Shown in pieces: positions 33,040-41,480 of a DNA stretch of 41,480 nucleotides. Under the pieces are notes generated by a model, which ran no database searches, was not told the origin of the DNA, and saw only the letters and a program-made list of their open reading frames with translations. The DNA is from Clostridiaceae bacterium (lineage in GTDB: Bacteria; Bacillota; Clostridia; Saccharofermentanales; DTU023). Position 1 is the stretch's first letter; every line of letters starts with the position of its first letter. Location: assembly GCA_012518795.1 (NCBI GenBank), contig JAAYRL010000010.1, positions 1 to 41,480 on the forward strand, written 5' to 3'. A program made the translations under genes and the position numbers.

Positions 33040-34259
33040 ACTAATACTAAACGGAAAAAGTTTTTCTTACCGCGACGGATAATTACTTCACCATCAACAA
33101 AGTCATCGGCCATCAACAAATAGTTAGCATCTGAGATTGCTACATCGTTTAAATAAATACCGCCTTGTTTGATTAATCTGCGACCTTCGCTCTTCGAAGG
33201 AACAATGCCATTGTCAGCTAATAAATCTAAAATCGGCGTATTGTACACAAGTTCTTGGGCTAATTCTGTGGTTGGCATATCGTCTGATCTGCCTGTGCCG
33301 GAAAATAATTGATGAGCCTGTTCTTGAGCCGATATCGCAGCTTCTTCACCATGAACGATTTTGGTTACTTCAAATGCTAATACTTCTTTAGCCTGATTAA
33401 TTTCTTGTCCTTCTAATTTAGCATAATTCTCTATTTCGCTCATGGGCAGGAAAGTCAAGGTTTTCATTGTTTTAATTATTGAATTATCTTCTAAGTTCCT
33501 AAAATATTGATAAAATTCAAAGGGTGAGAATTTATCGGCATCAAGCCATAAAGCACCTTTTTGAGTTTTCCCCATTTTATTACCGGCGGAATCTGTCAGC
33601 AAATTAAAAGTCATACCGTAAGCTTCGCCTTGTTCTTTACGACGAATTAAATCAACACCTGAAATAATATTGGCCCATTGATCGTTGCCGCCCATTTGTA
33701 AGCGACAACCGTAACGACGATATAATTCTAAAAAATCATAGGATTGTAAAAGTATATAACTGAATTCAAAATAGGTCAGACCGTCGTCTAAACGATTTTT
33801 GTAAATATCGGTAGCCAACATTTTATTGACTGAAAAATTCACGCCGATTTCACGTAAAAAGTCAACATAATTAATATCAAGTAACCAATCAGCATTATTG
33901 ACCATAATGGCTTTATCATCAGAAAAATCCAGTAAACGTGACATTTGTTCTTTAAATTTATCTACATTATGTTGGATCGTTTCAGGAGTCATTAATTGAC
34001 GCATATCGGAACGTCCAGACGGGTCACCAATCATACCGGTTCCGCCACCCATCAATGCAATCGGGATATGACCCGCTTTCTGCATATGAGCCATGACCAT
34101 CATTTGCGTTAAATGCCCTATGTGCAAACTGTCGGCGGTAGGATCAAAGCCGATATAAAATACTGCACCGGGTTTGGCTAGAAATTCTCTGATTTCTTCA
34201 GGATGTGTAGCTTGAGCAAAATAGCCACGTTCGATTAATGTGTCATATACATTTGTCAT
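33036..34259 (-). CDS. tyrS: tyrosyl-tRNA synthetase
   Basis: Class I aminoacyl-tRNA synthetase. The 407-residue protein has [14 protein letters not shown] (HIGH box), [38 protein letters not shown] and [13 protein letters not shown], the KFGKT-type variant normal in TyrRS. It ends with an S4-like RNA-binding domain ([18 protein letters not shown]). ATG 34259 follows GGAGG. I searched the 240-base upstream gap for a T-box element (AGGGTGGNACCGCG) and found none. It ends at a 17-bp repeat and palindromic array that may also serve as terminator. Confidence 0.97.
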   Translation of the reverse strand: MTNVYDTLIERGYFAQATHPEEIREFLAKPGAVFYIGFDPTADSLHIGHLTQMMVMAHMQKAGHIPIALMGGGTGMIGDPSGRSDMRQLMTPETIQHNVDKFKEQMSRLLDFSDDKAIMVNNADWLLDINYVDFLREIGVNFSVNKMLATDIYKNRLDDGLTYFEFSYILLQSYDFLELYRRYGCRLQMGGNDQWANIISGVDLIRRKEQGEAYGMTFNLLTDSAGNKMGKTQKGALWLDADKFSPFEFYQYFRNLEDNSIIKTMKTLTFLPMSEIENYAKLEGQEINQAKEVLAFEVTKIVHGEEAAISAQEQAHQLFSGTGRSDDMPTTELAQELVYNTPILDLLADNGIVPSKSEGRRLIKQGGIYLNDVAISDANYLLMADDFVDGEVIIRRGKKNFFRLVLV

Positions 34260-34500
34260 TAAATGCCTCCATCTATTTATGGTTACGCATAATCAAACAC
34301 TTAAAGATTACGGTAACAACAATTGCTGAATCAATATTCTAGACTAATCAAGCTTTTTTGTTAAGGGTGAAATGTTAATTATTCAATAAATATGTAGACT
34401 TTAAATTTTAAATTAACTTAAAATAAAGCATAACAAATTGGAAAATGATATAGTATTTCATGACAAAAAATTGTTTTAAAACGTTGTAGAGGTAAATATA

Positions 34501-34788
34501 ATGAGTCAATCTGTAAAATATAACGCGGTTGTTACTGTTCTCGGAAAAGATCGGGTAGGCATTATTGCAGGCGTAACCGCGGTTTTGGCAAAAATGAATA
34601 TAAATATTTCAGACATTTCGCAAACTATTCTTAAAGATATGTTTACTATGATTATGTTAGTCGATACGATTAAAAGTACATGTGATTTTGAAACAATCAG
34701 AGAAGAACTTAGAGTATTAGGCGAAGAAATGAATTTAGAAATTAGGATCCAGCATAAAGATATTTTTAATGCAATGCAACGCATTTAG
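34501..34788 (+). CDS. ACT-domain protein, UPF0237 family
   Basis: A 95-residue protein with two-strand/helix ACT pattern: AVVTVLGKDRVGIIAGVTAVLAKMNINISDIS, then a TMIMLVD strand. ACT domains bind amino acids or other small ligands and regulate partner proteins; this stand-alone family is of unknown function. AGAGGT precedes ATG 34501. The gene is followed 72 bases on by a DUF711/UPF0210 protein, a conserved pairing across Firmicutes that implies a joint role. Confidence 0.88.
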   Translation: MSQSVKYNAVVTVLGKDRVGIIAGVTAVLAKMNINISDISQTILKDMFTMIMLVDTIKSTCDFETIREELRVLGEEMNLEIRIQHKDIFNAMQRI

Positions 34789-34860
34789 TATATTTATGTA
34801 TCAGATAAAGGATGTATTATTAAGTTATATATAGGATTCAAATCGTTAATTAGGTGAATT

Positions 34861-36219
34861 ATGTTTGAAAATTTTGAGATTTTGGAAACCATAAATATGT
34901 TTCGTAATCAGCATCTTGATGTGCGAACAATTACTATGGGAATCAATTTATTAGATTGTGCTGACGAATCTGCTGAAACGGCTTGCCGAAAAATTTATGA
35001 TAAAATTACAAAACAAGCAGAGCATCTTGTTGATGTTGCAGATCAGATAAGCAGTGAATTCGGTGTACCTATCATTCACAAACGAATTTCTGTTACACCG
35101 ATTTCTTTGGTTGCAGGTGCTTCTGATGTCGATGATTACCTCTGTTTTGCCAAGGCTTTGGATAATGCTTCTAAAACGGTCGGAGTGAATTTTGTCGGCG
35201 GTTTTTCCGCTTTAGTTCAAAAAGGCTTTACCGATTCCGATTTCAAGTTACTTAACTCGATTCCGCAAGCTTTAGCGGAAACAGACCAAGTATGTGCTTC
35301 AATTAACCTTGCTTCGACAAAGTCCGGGATCAACATGGACGCTGTCGCTTTAATGGGTAAAATAATCAAAGAGTGTGCAGAGCTGACTAAAGATACAGAA
35401 GCTTATGGCTGTGCCAAATTGGTTGTTTTTGCAAATGCTCCGGACGATAATCCTTTTATGGCCGGAGCTTTTACCGGAGTCGGAGAACCGGAATGTGCGA
35501 TTAATGTGGGGGTTAGCGGTCCCGGGGTAATTTTAGCAGCATTAAAAGAAGTACCTGGTCAATCGATGGATATTGTTGCGGAAACAATTAAGCGCACGGC
35601 ATTTAAGGTGACGAGAGTAGGTCAATTAGTTGCAGAACAAGCGGCTGAACGCCTGAACGTACCATTCGGTACAATAGATTTATCCTTGGCACCCACCCCG
35701 GTAGTAGGCGATTCAATTGCACGTATTTTGGAAGAAATTGGAGTAGATACCTGTGGAGCATGGGGAACGACGGCAGCTTTAGCTATGTTGAATGATGCTG
35801 TAAAAAAAGGTGGTACAATGGCTTCATCGCACGTTGGCGGTCTTTCCGGTGCATTCATTCCGGTCAGTGAGGATGAAGGTATGATTGCTGCAGTTGAATC
35901 AGGGGCACTCAATTTAGAGAAGCTTGAAGCAATGACATCCGTGTGCTCAGTCGGGATTGACATGGTTGCAATACCGGGGGATACACCGACCTCAACTATT
36001 TCAGCGATTATTGCTGATGAGATGGCAATTGGAGTATTTAATAACAAAACAACTGCAGTTCGGATTATTCCGGTTCCGGGAAAAGTTGCGGGTGATAAGG
36101 TCATTTATGGCGGTTTATGGGGTGAGGCTCCGATTATGGAAATAAATCCACACTGTTCACAACGTTTGATTGAGCGAGGCGGCCGGATACCCGCACCGAT
36201 CCATAGCATGAGAAATTAA
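34861..36219 (+). CDS. DUF711 / UPF0210 family protein (PFL-like)
   Basis: The 452-residue protein matches UPF0210: [15 protein letters not shown] near the start, [16 protein letters not shown], then [14 protein letters not shown]-like [13 protein letters not shown]. Further on are [35 protein letters not shown] and [16 protein letters not shown]. The family has a pyruvate-formate-lyase-like fold but lacks an evident glycyl radical site, and its reaction is unknown. ATG 34861 follows AGGTG. A 161-base gap with promoter precedes the decarboxylase operon. Confidence 0.9.
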   Translation: MFENFEILETINMFRNQHLDVRTITMGINLLDCADESAETACRKIYDKITKQAEHLVDVADQISSEFGVPIIHKRISVTPISLVAGASDVDDYLCFAKALDNASKTVGVNFVGGFSALVQKGFTDSDFKLLNSIPQALAETDQVCASINLASTKSGINMDAVALMGKIIKECAELTKDTEAYGCAKLVVFANAPDDNPFMAGAFTGVGEPECAINVGVSGPGVILAALKEVPGQSMDIVAETIKRTAFKVTRVGQLVAEQAAERLNVPFGTIDLSLAPTPVVGDSIARILEEIGVDTCGAWGTTAALAMLNDAVKKGGTMASSHVGGLSGAFIPVSEDEGMIAAVESGALNLEKLEAMTSVCSVGIDMVAIPGDTPTSTISAIIADEMAIGVFNNKTTAVRIIPVPGKVAGDKVIYGGLWGEAPIMEINPHCSQRLIERGGRIPAPIHSMRN

Positions 36220-36335
36220 GCGATATATATTTAGCAACATATTACAAAGAATCAACAAATTAACAATATTCCTCAATTTTTAAATTAGTTTGAGAAATTA
36301 ATCAAAGAAACATTAGAGATATTATTAATCATGAG

Positions 36336-36365
36336 ATGACAAGCTTGATTATTTGATGCTATAAT
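36336..36365 (+). promoter_or_regulatory. promoter of the decarboxylase operon
   Basis: An extended -10, TGCTATAAT (36357-36365), is preceded at 18 bases by ATGACA (36336-36341). The first ATG of the operon lies 67 bases downstream. Confidence 0.5.
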
Positions 36366-36431
36366 TCATGATGGAATTTTTTGGGCTATTTATCGAACAT
36401 TAATTACGATAAATTTAGTAAAGAGGTAAAA

Positions 36432-37931
36432 ATGAGTAAATTAGGAATACAAGACGTTACAGTACGTGATGGTAATCAATCAATATTAGCAACACGTATG
36501 AAACGGGAAGATATTCTTGCTATTGCCGGTGCTTTGGACAAAGTAGGTTTTTACTCACTGGAAGTATGGGGCGGAGCTACATTTGATTCGGCCTACCGCT
36601 TTTTAAACCAAAGTGCATGGGAAAATCTTAGAGAAATAAATAAAGCAACTCCAAATACCAAATTATCTATGTTGCTTAGAGGACAAAACGTTGTAGGATA
36701 TCGTCATTATGATAATGATACCCTGGAACGTTTTATTCGGTTGACGATTGAAAACGGTATTGATATCTTGCGTATTTTCGATGCTTTGAATGATCCGGAT
36801 AATGTAAAAAATGCTTTTAAATTTACAAAAAAACATGGTGGGCATCTACAAGCAGCAATTGCGTATACAGTTAGTCCCGTTCACGATAATGATTATTATG
36901 TGAAACTTGTAAAAACTTATGAAGAAATGGGTGCCGATTCGATTTGCATTAAAGATATGGCCGGGATAATTACACCGCAAACAGCATACGATTTGGTTAC
37001 GGCAATTAAACAAGCAACAGATCTTCCTTTAAATATGCATTCACATACTACCGCTAATGCGACATCTTTAGTGATGGAGCAAGCAATTAAAGCCGGTGTC
37101 GATGTAGTAGACGGCTGCATTTCGCCTTTTTCGGGCGGTACATCACATTTAGCTGATGAGACTTTAATTGAAGCTGCAAAACTGGCAGGACGTGAAACTA
37201 ATTTGAATTTAGATGCTTTGGATGAAGCTTATGAATTGGCTAATAAAATTGTTGAAAAATATATTGAATCAGGTGATCTGCGTGTTCGTTCTCTAATTCC
37301 CAATCCCAAGATTTTAAAATATCAAGTTCCGGGCGGAATGTTGTCAAATCTGTTAAGTCAATTGGAACAACAAAAATCATCTCATAGATTAAATGAAGTC
37401 TTGGAAGAAATACCTAAAGTCAGAAAAGATTTGGGTTATCCGCCGTTGGTTACCCCTTTATCTCAAATGGTTGGAACGCAAGCAGTTTTTAACGTTTTGC
37501 TCGGCGAGCGTTATAAGATTGTACCAAACGAAATTAAAGATTATGTGCAAGGATTGTATGGCCATGCACCGGGCGAATTAAACCAGGATATTGTTGATAA
37601 GATTATGCAGCAAAACGGAAAAAAAGAAGTTGTTCGACAGGAAGATTTACCGTTTGTATATGAAAATGACAAAAGGGAATTGCAAAAATTATTAGGCAGA
37701 GAACCGGAGGAAGAAGAAGTTGTTGCTTATACAATTTTCCCGGAACCTGTGAGAAACTTCTATTTAAATTCAGGTGATTCAGATTCCGATTTGAAGATTG
37801 AATCAAATAGTGACCAAGTTTCCATAACTGCAAATGATACAGATATGACAAGCGGAAAAGAGGATTCAAAGCCTACGGAACCAATTTCATTCCGTATGGT
37901 TCTGCCGACAGCTCAAGGAGAAGATAGATGA
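36432..37931 (+). CDS. oadA: oxaloacetate decarboxylase-type alpha subunit (carboxyltransferase)
   Basis: It moves a carboxyl group from a 2-oxo acid to biotin. The 499-residue protein has the HMGL-like TIM barrel: DVTVRDGNQSILATRM (metal Asp), FDALNDPDNVKNA, SICIKDMAGII with the carboxylated Lys, and NMHSHTTA with the metal His pair. The PYC/OADA conserved domain follows (PGGMLSNLLSQLEQQ, YPPLVTPLSQMVGTQAVFNVL). There is no C-terminal biotin domain; biotin is carried by the separate protein two genes on. I use ATG 36432 with AGAGGT upstream; the frame extends to a TTG at 36381 lacking a ribosome site. The downstream gamma, carrier and beta genes favour a Na+-pumping decarboxylase over pyruvate carboxylase B. 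Confidence 0.9.
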   Translation: MSKLGIQDVTVRDGNQSILATRMKREDILAIAGALDKVGFYSLEVWGGATFDSAYRFLNQSAWENLREINKATPNTKLSMLLRGQNVVGYRHYDNDTLERFIRLTIENGIDILRIFDALNDPDNVKNAFKFTKKHGGHLQAAIAYTVSPVHDNDYYVKLVKTYEEMGADSICIKDMAGIITPQTAYDLVTAIKQATDLPLNMHSHTTANATSLVMEQAIKAGVDVVDGCISPFSGGTSHLADETLIEAAKLAGRETNLNLDALDEAYELANKIVEKYIESGDLRVRSLIPNPKILKYQVPGGMLSNLLSQLEQQKSSHRLNEVLEEIPKVRKDLGYPPLVTPLSQMVGTQAVFNVLLGERYKIVPNEIKDYVQGLYGHAPGELNQDIVDKIMQQNGKKEVVRQEDLPFVYENDKRELQKLLGREPEEEEVVAYTIFPEPVRNFYLNSGDSDSDLKIESNSDQVSITANDTDMTSGKEDSKPTEPISFRMVLPTAQGEDR

Positions 37932-38245
37932 ATACTTTAATTGTAATATTGGAAAAATATAGCATGGGCGAGGGAGTAGTAGTTTCCTTATTCTCTATGT
38001 TAATTGTATTTTTACTTTTATTGTTATTATCAATAATTATTACTCTTTTAAAATATATTCCTTTTAAAAATGACGTAGCTAGTGCTGAAAAACCTATATC
38101 AGCTGGTGCTGAAAATAATACGGTTGTATCATCATCGGTTGCGGATGAAGAGGAACGGATGGTAGCAATGCTGGTAGCTTCTTGTTTGGCAAAAGATGAA
38201 ATCGACGGTGACGTCAAAGTCGTGTCAGTTGAACGCACAAAATAA
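37928..38245 (+). CDS. oadG: OadG-like gamma subunit
   Basis: A 105-residue protein with one membrane helix (about residues 18-41, Leu/Ile-rich) and a polar C-terminal tail, matching the OadG/MmdD layout that anchors alpha to beta. The helix is preceded by MGEGVVVSLFSMLIVF, typical of OadG. It overlaps the alpha gene by four bases (ATGA) with AAGGAG upstream, so translation is coupled. Sequence conservation in this family is weak; the call rests largely on context. Confidence 0.82.
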   Translation: MNTLIVILEKYSMGEGVVVSLFSMLIVFLLLLLLSIIITLLKYIPFKNDVASAEKPISAGAENNTVVSSSVADEEERMVAMLVASCLAKDEIDGDVKVVSVERTK

Positions 38246-38308
38246 ATCAAGTTATTAATTATTAATTATTATTTATATCTTATTGAAATAGATGATCTAG
38301 GAGGAACA

Positions 38309-38650
38309 ATGAAAACATATCGTATAGCAGTAAATGACAAAGAATATATTGTCAAAGTAGAAGAAATAGCAGAAGGTACAGTTAGCCAAGAAACAGTTGC
38401 AGCACCTGCAACTCCTGTAGTAACAGAAGCTGATGATGTTGAATTAATTGAAGCGCCTTTGCAAGGTTTAGTTCTATCAGTTAATGTAAACCCCGGAGAT
38501 GCGGTTAATAAAGGAGACACAATTTTGGTTATTGAAGCAATGAAATTGGAAAATGAAGTAGTTGCTCCGAAAGATGGTGTTATTCAGCAAGTATTTGTTA
38601 CTCAAGGTCAAACTGTTGATGCTGAAGATGCTCTTTACAGTATAGCTTAG
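38309..38650 (+). CDS. biotin carboxyl carrier protein of the decarboxylase
   Basis: The 113-residue protein starts with the OAD/MMD carrier N-terminus (MKTYRIAVNDKEYIVKVEEI) and an Ala/Pro/Thr-rich flexible linker. It ends in a biotinyl domain with the lysine in VIEAMKLENEVVAP, where the usual AMKM is AMKL. Two half-motifs (LSVNVNPGDAVNKG and QQVFVTQGQTVDA) frame it. It shuttles CO2 between the alpha and beta subunits. AGGAGG precedes ATG 38309, and the beta gene starts 12 bases after its stop. Confidence 0.93.
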   Translation: MKTYRIAVNDKEYIVKVEEIAEGTVSQETVAAPATPVVTEADDVELIEAPLQGLVLSVNVNPGDAVNKGDTILVIEAMKLENEVVAPKDGVIQQVFVTQGQTVDAEDALYSIA

Positions 38651-38662
38651 CGAGGTGTCCTA

Positions 38663-39781
38663 ATGATAGATATGATCGTCGATTTTTTTAAGTCCAGCGG
38701 TCTTTTTGCGCTTGATCTAAGAACAGCAATTATGTTAATAATTGCCTGTGTATTATTATATTTGGCTATTAAAAAAGAATATGAACCATATTTATTAATA
38801 CCAATCGCTTTCGGTATGTTGTTGGCGAACTTGCCTTTGGGAGAAATGAGTTCGCATGAAGAAGGCGGATTATTGTATTACTTATATCAAGGTGTGAGTT
38901 TGGGTATCTATCCTCCTTTAATTTTCTTAGGAGTTGGTGCCTCAACCGATTTCGGACCTTTGATTGCTAATCCGAAAAGCATGCTTTTGGGAGCTGCTGC
39001 TCAGTTAGGTATTTTTGCAGCATTTCTTGGTGCGATTGCACTTGGTTTCACACCTCAAGAAGCTTCTTCAATCGGCATAATCGGCGGTGCGGACGGACCG
39101 ACTGCGCTTTATTTAACCAGTAAATTAGCACCGCATCTTTTAGGTGCAATTGCAATTGCAGCTTATTCGTATATGGCTTTGGTTCCGGTTATTCAGCCAC
39201 CGATCATGAAACTTTTGACAACAAAAGAAGAACGTCAAATTGAAATGAAAAGCGTACGCAAAGTTTCTCAAGGCGAAAAAATATTATTCCCGATTGTAAC
39301 AACTATTGTCGTGAGTTTGCTGGTTCCGTCAGCTACTCCATTAGTCGGAATGTTGATGCTTGGTAACTTGATCAAAGAATCAGGGGTAGTTCCTCATTTG
39401 ATTACTGCTGCCAAAGATACCATTATGTACACCGTGACAATTTTACTTGGTACGACAGTTGGTGCTACAGCTTCTTCTGACAGATTTTTACAGCCGCAAA
39501 CCTTGGGCATTTTAGCTATGGGATTGGTAGCATTTGCAATCGGTACAGCGGGAGGAGTTCTGTTTGCTAAAGTTATGAATCTGTTTAGCAAAGAAAAGGT
39601 CAATCCTTTGATCGGTTCAGCCGGTGTATCTGCCGTTCCGATGGCTGCCAGAGTTTCGCAAAAAGTGGGTCAGGAAGAAAATCCCCGTAATTTTTTACTT
39701 ATGCATGCAATGGGTCCAAATGTTGCAGGTGTTATCGGTTCAGCTGTTGCTGCCGGTCTTCTGTTAAATTTATTCGGGTAA
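38663..39781 (+). CDS. oadB: Na+-pumping decarboxylase beta subunit (OadB-like), copy 1
   Basis: The 372-residue integral membrane protein releases CO2 from carboxybiotin and exports Na+. Family motifs include [33 protein letters not shown] and [18 protein letters not shown], with the essential Asp. Also present are [15 protein letters not shown], the [16 protein letters not shown] segment and [15 protein letters not shown] with the conserved Asn. About nine to eleven membrane segments are visible. ATG 38663 follows AGGTG. It converges with a paralogue at 39926-41041. Confidence 0.95.
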   Translation: MIDMIVDFFKSSGLFALDLRTAIMLIIACVLLYLAIKKEYEPYLLIPIAFGMLLANLPLGEMSSHEEGGLLYYLYQGVSLGIYPPLIFLGVGASTDFGPLIANPKSMLLGAAAQLGIFAAFLGAIALGFTPQEASSIGIIGGADGPTALYLTSKLAPHLLGAIAIAAYSYMALVPVIQPPIMKLLTTKEERQIEMKSVRKVSQGEKILFPIVTTIVVSLLVPSATPLVGMLMLGNLIKESGVVPHLITAAKDTIMYTVTILLGTTVGATASSDRFLQPQTLGILAMGLVAFAIGTAGGVLFAKVMNLFSKEKVNPLIGSAGVSAVPMAARVSQKVGQEENPRNFLLMHAMGPNVAGVIGSAVAAGLLLNLFG

Positions 39782-39831
39782 TGTGAAGCGAAGAACGTAA
39801 TTACTTAAGTGAAATTTGTTTGAAAGATAAT

Positions 39832-39870
39832 AAAAGTCGGTATTAGTGAACTCTGTGTACCGACTTTTTT
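39832..39870. terminator. bidirectional terminator between the two beta-subunit genes
   Basis: AAAAGTCGGTA (39832-39842) and TACCGACTTTT (39858-39868) form a perfect 11-bp stem. A run of T follows on the plus strand and the complementary A-run precedes it, so it can stop transcripts from both converging operons. Confidence 0.9.
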
Positions 39871-39902
39871 AAAGTTTAAAATAATTAAAGTTTAAAATAA
39901 TA
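39871..39902 (+). repeat. 16-bp direct repeat, two copies
   Basis: AAAGTTTAAAATAATT at 39871-39886 is followed by a copy with one change at 39887-39902, between the shared terminator and the end of the second beta gene. Confidence 0.8.
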
Positions 39903-39925
39903 TAATAATTAATATGGAGCTATAT

Positions 39926-41041
39926 TTACAGTAACGTAGCAATTAAGACGGAGCCTGCAATAATCGATCCGATTTGTCCTGAAACATTAGCACTGATGGC
40001 AGGCATCAGGATGAAATTTGTCGGATCTTCTTTGACCGCCATCTTTTGAATTACTCTTGCTGACATCGGAAATGCGGAGATTCCGCATGCTCCGATCATC
40101 GGATTGAGTTTTTCTTTGAGGAAGAGATTTAATATCTTTGCCAATAACACACCGCCAACAGTATCAAATACAAAGGCCAGTAAACCGATAAAAAGAATTA
40201 ATATTGTTTCTACAGCCACAAAGCGTTCAGCAATCATTGTGGATCCGATGGTAACTCCCATCAATAAAGTGACAATATTTGCCAGTTCTTTTTGAGCTGT
40301 TTCGGATAAAGAATTAACAACTAAAGATTCACGTAACAGATTGCCGAACATTAGGGAACCGATTAACGGGGTAGAGCTGGGAGCTATAAATCCGGCTACA
40401 ATAGTTACCATAATCGGGAAAATAATTTTTATACTCTTTTTTACCGTCAAATCATAATCTGCATCCATACGGATTAAACGTTCTTGCTTGGAAGTTAATA
40501 ATTTGATGACAGGTGGTTGGATTATCGGAACTAATGCCATATATGAATATGCTGCAACGGTGATAGGTCCTAAATATTTTTGAGCAAATAAGCCGGCGAC
40601 ATAAATGGATGTAGGACCGTCAGCTGCACCGATAATACCGATAGCGACTGACTCTCTTAAAGTAAACATACCGGTAGCGTTTGCTAATAACATAGCGACA
40701 AAAATACCCATTTGAGCAGCAGCACCAAAAAGCAACATAACAGGTCGTTTGAGAAGTGGTGAAAAATCAATCATTGCACCGATACCGATGAAGATCAATA
40801 CCGGGAATAATTCATTAGCGATACCGGCATTATAAAGTACGTTTAACCAGCCACCTTCAATGACGGAAGAAGAAAGAGGTATATTAGCTAAAATACAGCC
40901 AACACCCATCGGCAATAATAAAACCGGTTCATATTCTTTTTTTATAGCAAGATAAATTAAAATAATCCCGATAGCTAACATTATGCCGTGTTTCCATGTG
41001 AAATTAGTGAATCCGGAAATTAAACTTTGAAAAGCTTCCAT
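39926..41041 (-). CDS. Na+-pumping decarboxylase beta subunit, copy 2
   Basis: A 371-residue paralogue of the beta subunit at 38663, on the opposite strand. It keeps [52 protein letters not shown] with the essential Asp, [15 protein letters not shown] and ISANVSGQIGSI with the conserved Asn. Clear differences (GGADGPTA to GAADGPTS, GVGAST to GIGAMI) show an old duplication or separate acquisition rather than a recent copy. The ATG at 41041 follows AGGAAAGG on the minus strand. Its carrier protein gene lies just upstream. It probably serves a second substrate such as methylmalonyl-CoA or glutaconyl-CoA. Confidence 0.94.
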   Translation of the reverse strand: MEAFQSLISGFTNFTWKHGIMLAIGIILIYLAIKKEYEPVLLLPMGVGCILANIPLSSSVIEGGWLNVLYNAGIANELFPVLIFIGIGAMIDFSPLLKRPVMLLFGAAAQMGIFVAMLLANATGMFTLRESVAIGIIGAADGPTSIYVAGLFAQKYLGPITVAAYSYMALVPIIQPPVIKLLTSKQERLIRMDADYDLTVKKSIKIIFPIMVTIVAGFIAPSSTPLIGSLMFGNLLRESLVVNSLSETAQKELANIVTLLMGVTIGSTMIAERFVAVETILILFIGLLAFVFDTVGGVLLAKILNLFLKEKLNPMIGACGISAFPMSARVIQKMAVKEDPTNFILMPAISANVSGQIGSIIAGSVLIATLL

Positions 41042-41098
41042 TATTAAATACCTTTCCTGAGCTCTTTTCTTACGATCATTTGTTTATTTGAAATTTAG

Positions 41099-41480
41099 TT
41101 AAACCAAAACGAAGAGAACTTGTGAAGTTTCAACTTTAGAACCGGTTTCCACTAAAATTTGATTAACTGTTCCGACTTTAGGTGCGACGATCTCATTTTC
41201 CATTTTCATGGCTTCTATGACACATAACTTCTGATTTTTCTGAACTTGATCACCAATTGCCACTGATACTTCAATTACAGATCCCGGCATGGGTGCAATA
41301 ACTCGCAAACCGTCGGAAATTGATTCAGTACCAGGAACTGTTGCAGAAGTAGAATTTTCAGCGGGAAGCGGAGTGGTTGTTTCTGTTGCAACTGTAATCG
41401 GGGCAGATGCTGCAACGACTACAGGAGTGTCTGTCACACCAAGTATACGGGCTTCACCACGTTCTACTTCAACAAGATAA
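41099..41480 (-). CDS. biotin carboxyl carrier protein of second decarboxylase (5' partial)
   Basis: The minus-strand frame is open to the window edge, so the start codon lies beyond base 41480. The visible N-terminal part reads YLVEVERGEARILGV, typical of the beta strands at the start of these carriers, so a GTG at 41437 is not the true start. An Ala/Thr/Pro-rich linker follows, then a biotinyl domain with VIEAMKMENEIVAP containing the biotin lysine. It is followed on the same strand by beta copy 2, 57 bases away. The carboxyltransferase subunit should lie further upstream. Confidence 0.92.
   Translation of the reverse strand, partial: YLVEVERGEARILGVTDTPVVVAASAPITVATETTTPLPAENSTSATVPGTESISDGLRVIAPMPGSVIEVSVAIGDQVQKNQKLCVIEAMKMENEIVAPKVGTVNQILVETGSKVETSQVLFVLV

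Noticed and set aside
34260-34500. T-box riboswitch upstream of tyrS
   Set aside because: The minus strand upstream of tyrS has no AGGGTGGNACCGCG-like box and no terminator/antiterminator pair.
35622-36104. 160-codon minus-strand ORF
   Set aside because: It is antisense to the well-conserved DUF711 gene, has low-complexity composition and no ribosome site; a shadow frame.
36381-36431. Upstream TTG start for the decarboxylase alpha subunit
   Set aside because: It has no ribosome site and starts shortly after the -10 box; ATG 36432 has AGAGGT and fits the family N-terminus.
41437-41437. GTG start for the last biotin carrier gene
   Set aside because: The frame stays open upstream to the window edge and encodes a family-like N-terminal strand, so the gene is truncated by the window.

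Overview
The window is AT-rich DNA from a low-GC Gram-positive anaerobe, most likely a member of Clostridia (Firmicutes/Bacillota). The block rnc-smc-ftsY-ylxM-ffh-rpsP-khpA-rimM-trmD-rplS-rbgA-rnhB is a hallmark of that phylum. Biotin-dependent, sodium-pump-type decarboxylases and an ApbE flavinyltransferase fit a fermentative anaerobe. The genus cannot be fixed from the sequence alone.

Layout. 1-2009: C-terminal part of a subtilisin-like protease with repeated surface domains, visibly more GC-rich than what follows. 2010-7600: an accessory stretch with a TraX-like membrane protein, an antitoxin remnant and two small ORFs, a RelB/DinJ-Doc toxin-antitoxin pair, a TetR regulator with its own operator and a CDP-alcohol phosphatidyltransferase carrying a matching operator, and a zinc-ribbon/leucine-rich-repeat membrane protein. 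7600-11450: recA (extended -10 promoter and a LexA-like box), recX, rimO, pgsA. 11450-24390: acpP, rnc, smc, ftsY, ylxM, ffh, rpsP, khpA, rimM, trmD, rplS (with a probable L19 leader), rbgA and an RNase HII-YraN fusion. 24569-30378: a GntR/UTRA regulator coupled to a cysteine desulfurase, then thiI, glyA and rarA. 30447-32620: a Gx-transporter/NusG domain II pair divergent from an ApbE lipoprotein, resembling part of a flavin-based electron-transfer locus. 33036-36219: tyrS (minus strand), then an ACT-domain protein and a DUF711/UPF0210 protein. 36432-41480: two sodium-pump decarboxylase gene sets converging on a shared bidirectional terminator; the second set runs off the window.

How the genes work together. 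The 11-24 kb block makes the protein-synthesis and secretion core (SRP54, FtsY, S16, L19, rRNA/tRNA maturation) together with chromosome organisation (SMC) and phospholipid and acyl-carrier supply. NifS-like desulfurase plus ThiI would supply sulfur for tRNA 4-thiouridine. The decarboxylase subunits would move the carboxyl group from a 2-oxo acid or acyl-CoA onto biotin and release it at a membrane subunit that exports Na+.

The most unusual content is non-coding. Two distant intergenic regions (17.5 kb and 32.7 kb) each hold three copies of a 56-bp imperfect palindrome. At both loci the copies are spaced exactly 92 bp apart. Several gene ends (smc, ylxM, tyrS) are tandemly duplicated into their 3' flanks with periods of about 30, 35 and 17 bp. 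A 34-bp array separates rimM from trmD and a 13-bp array lies just before ftsY. Other observations of note are a pair of identically spaced TetR-type operators, a RelB-type antitoxin paired with a Doc toxin, an insertion of about 50 residues in TrmD and the RNase HII-YraN fusion.
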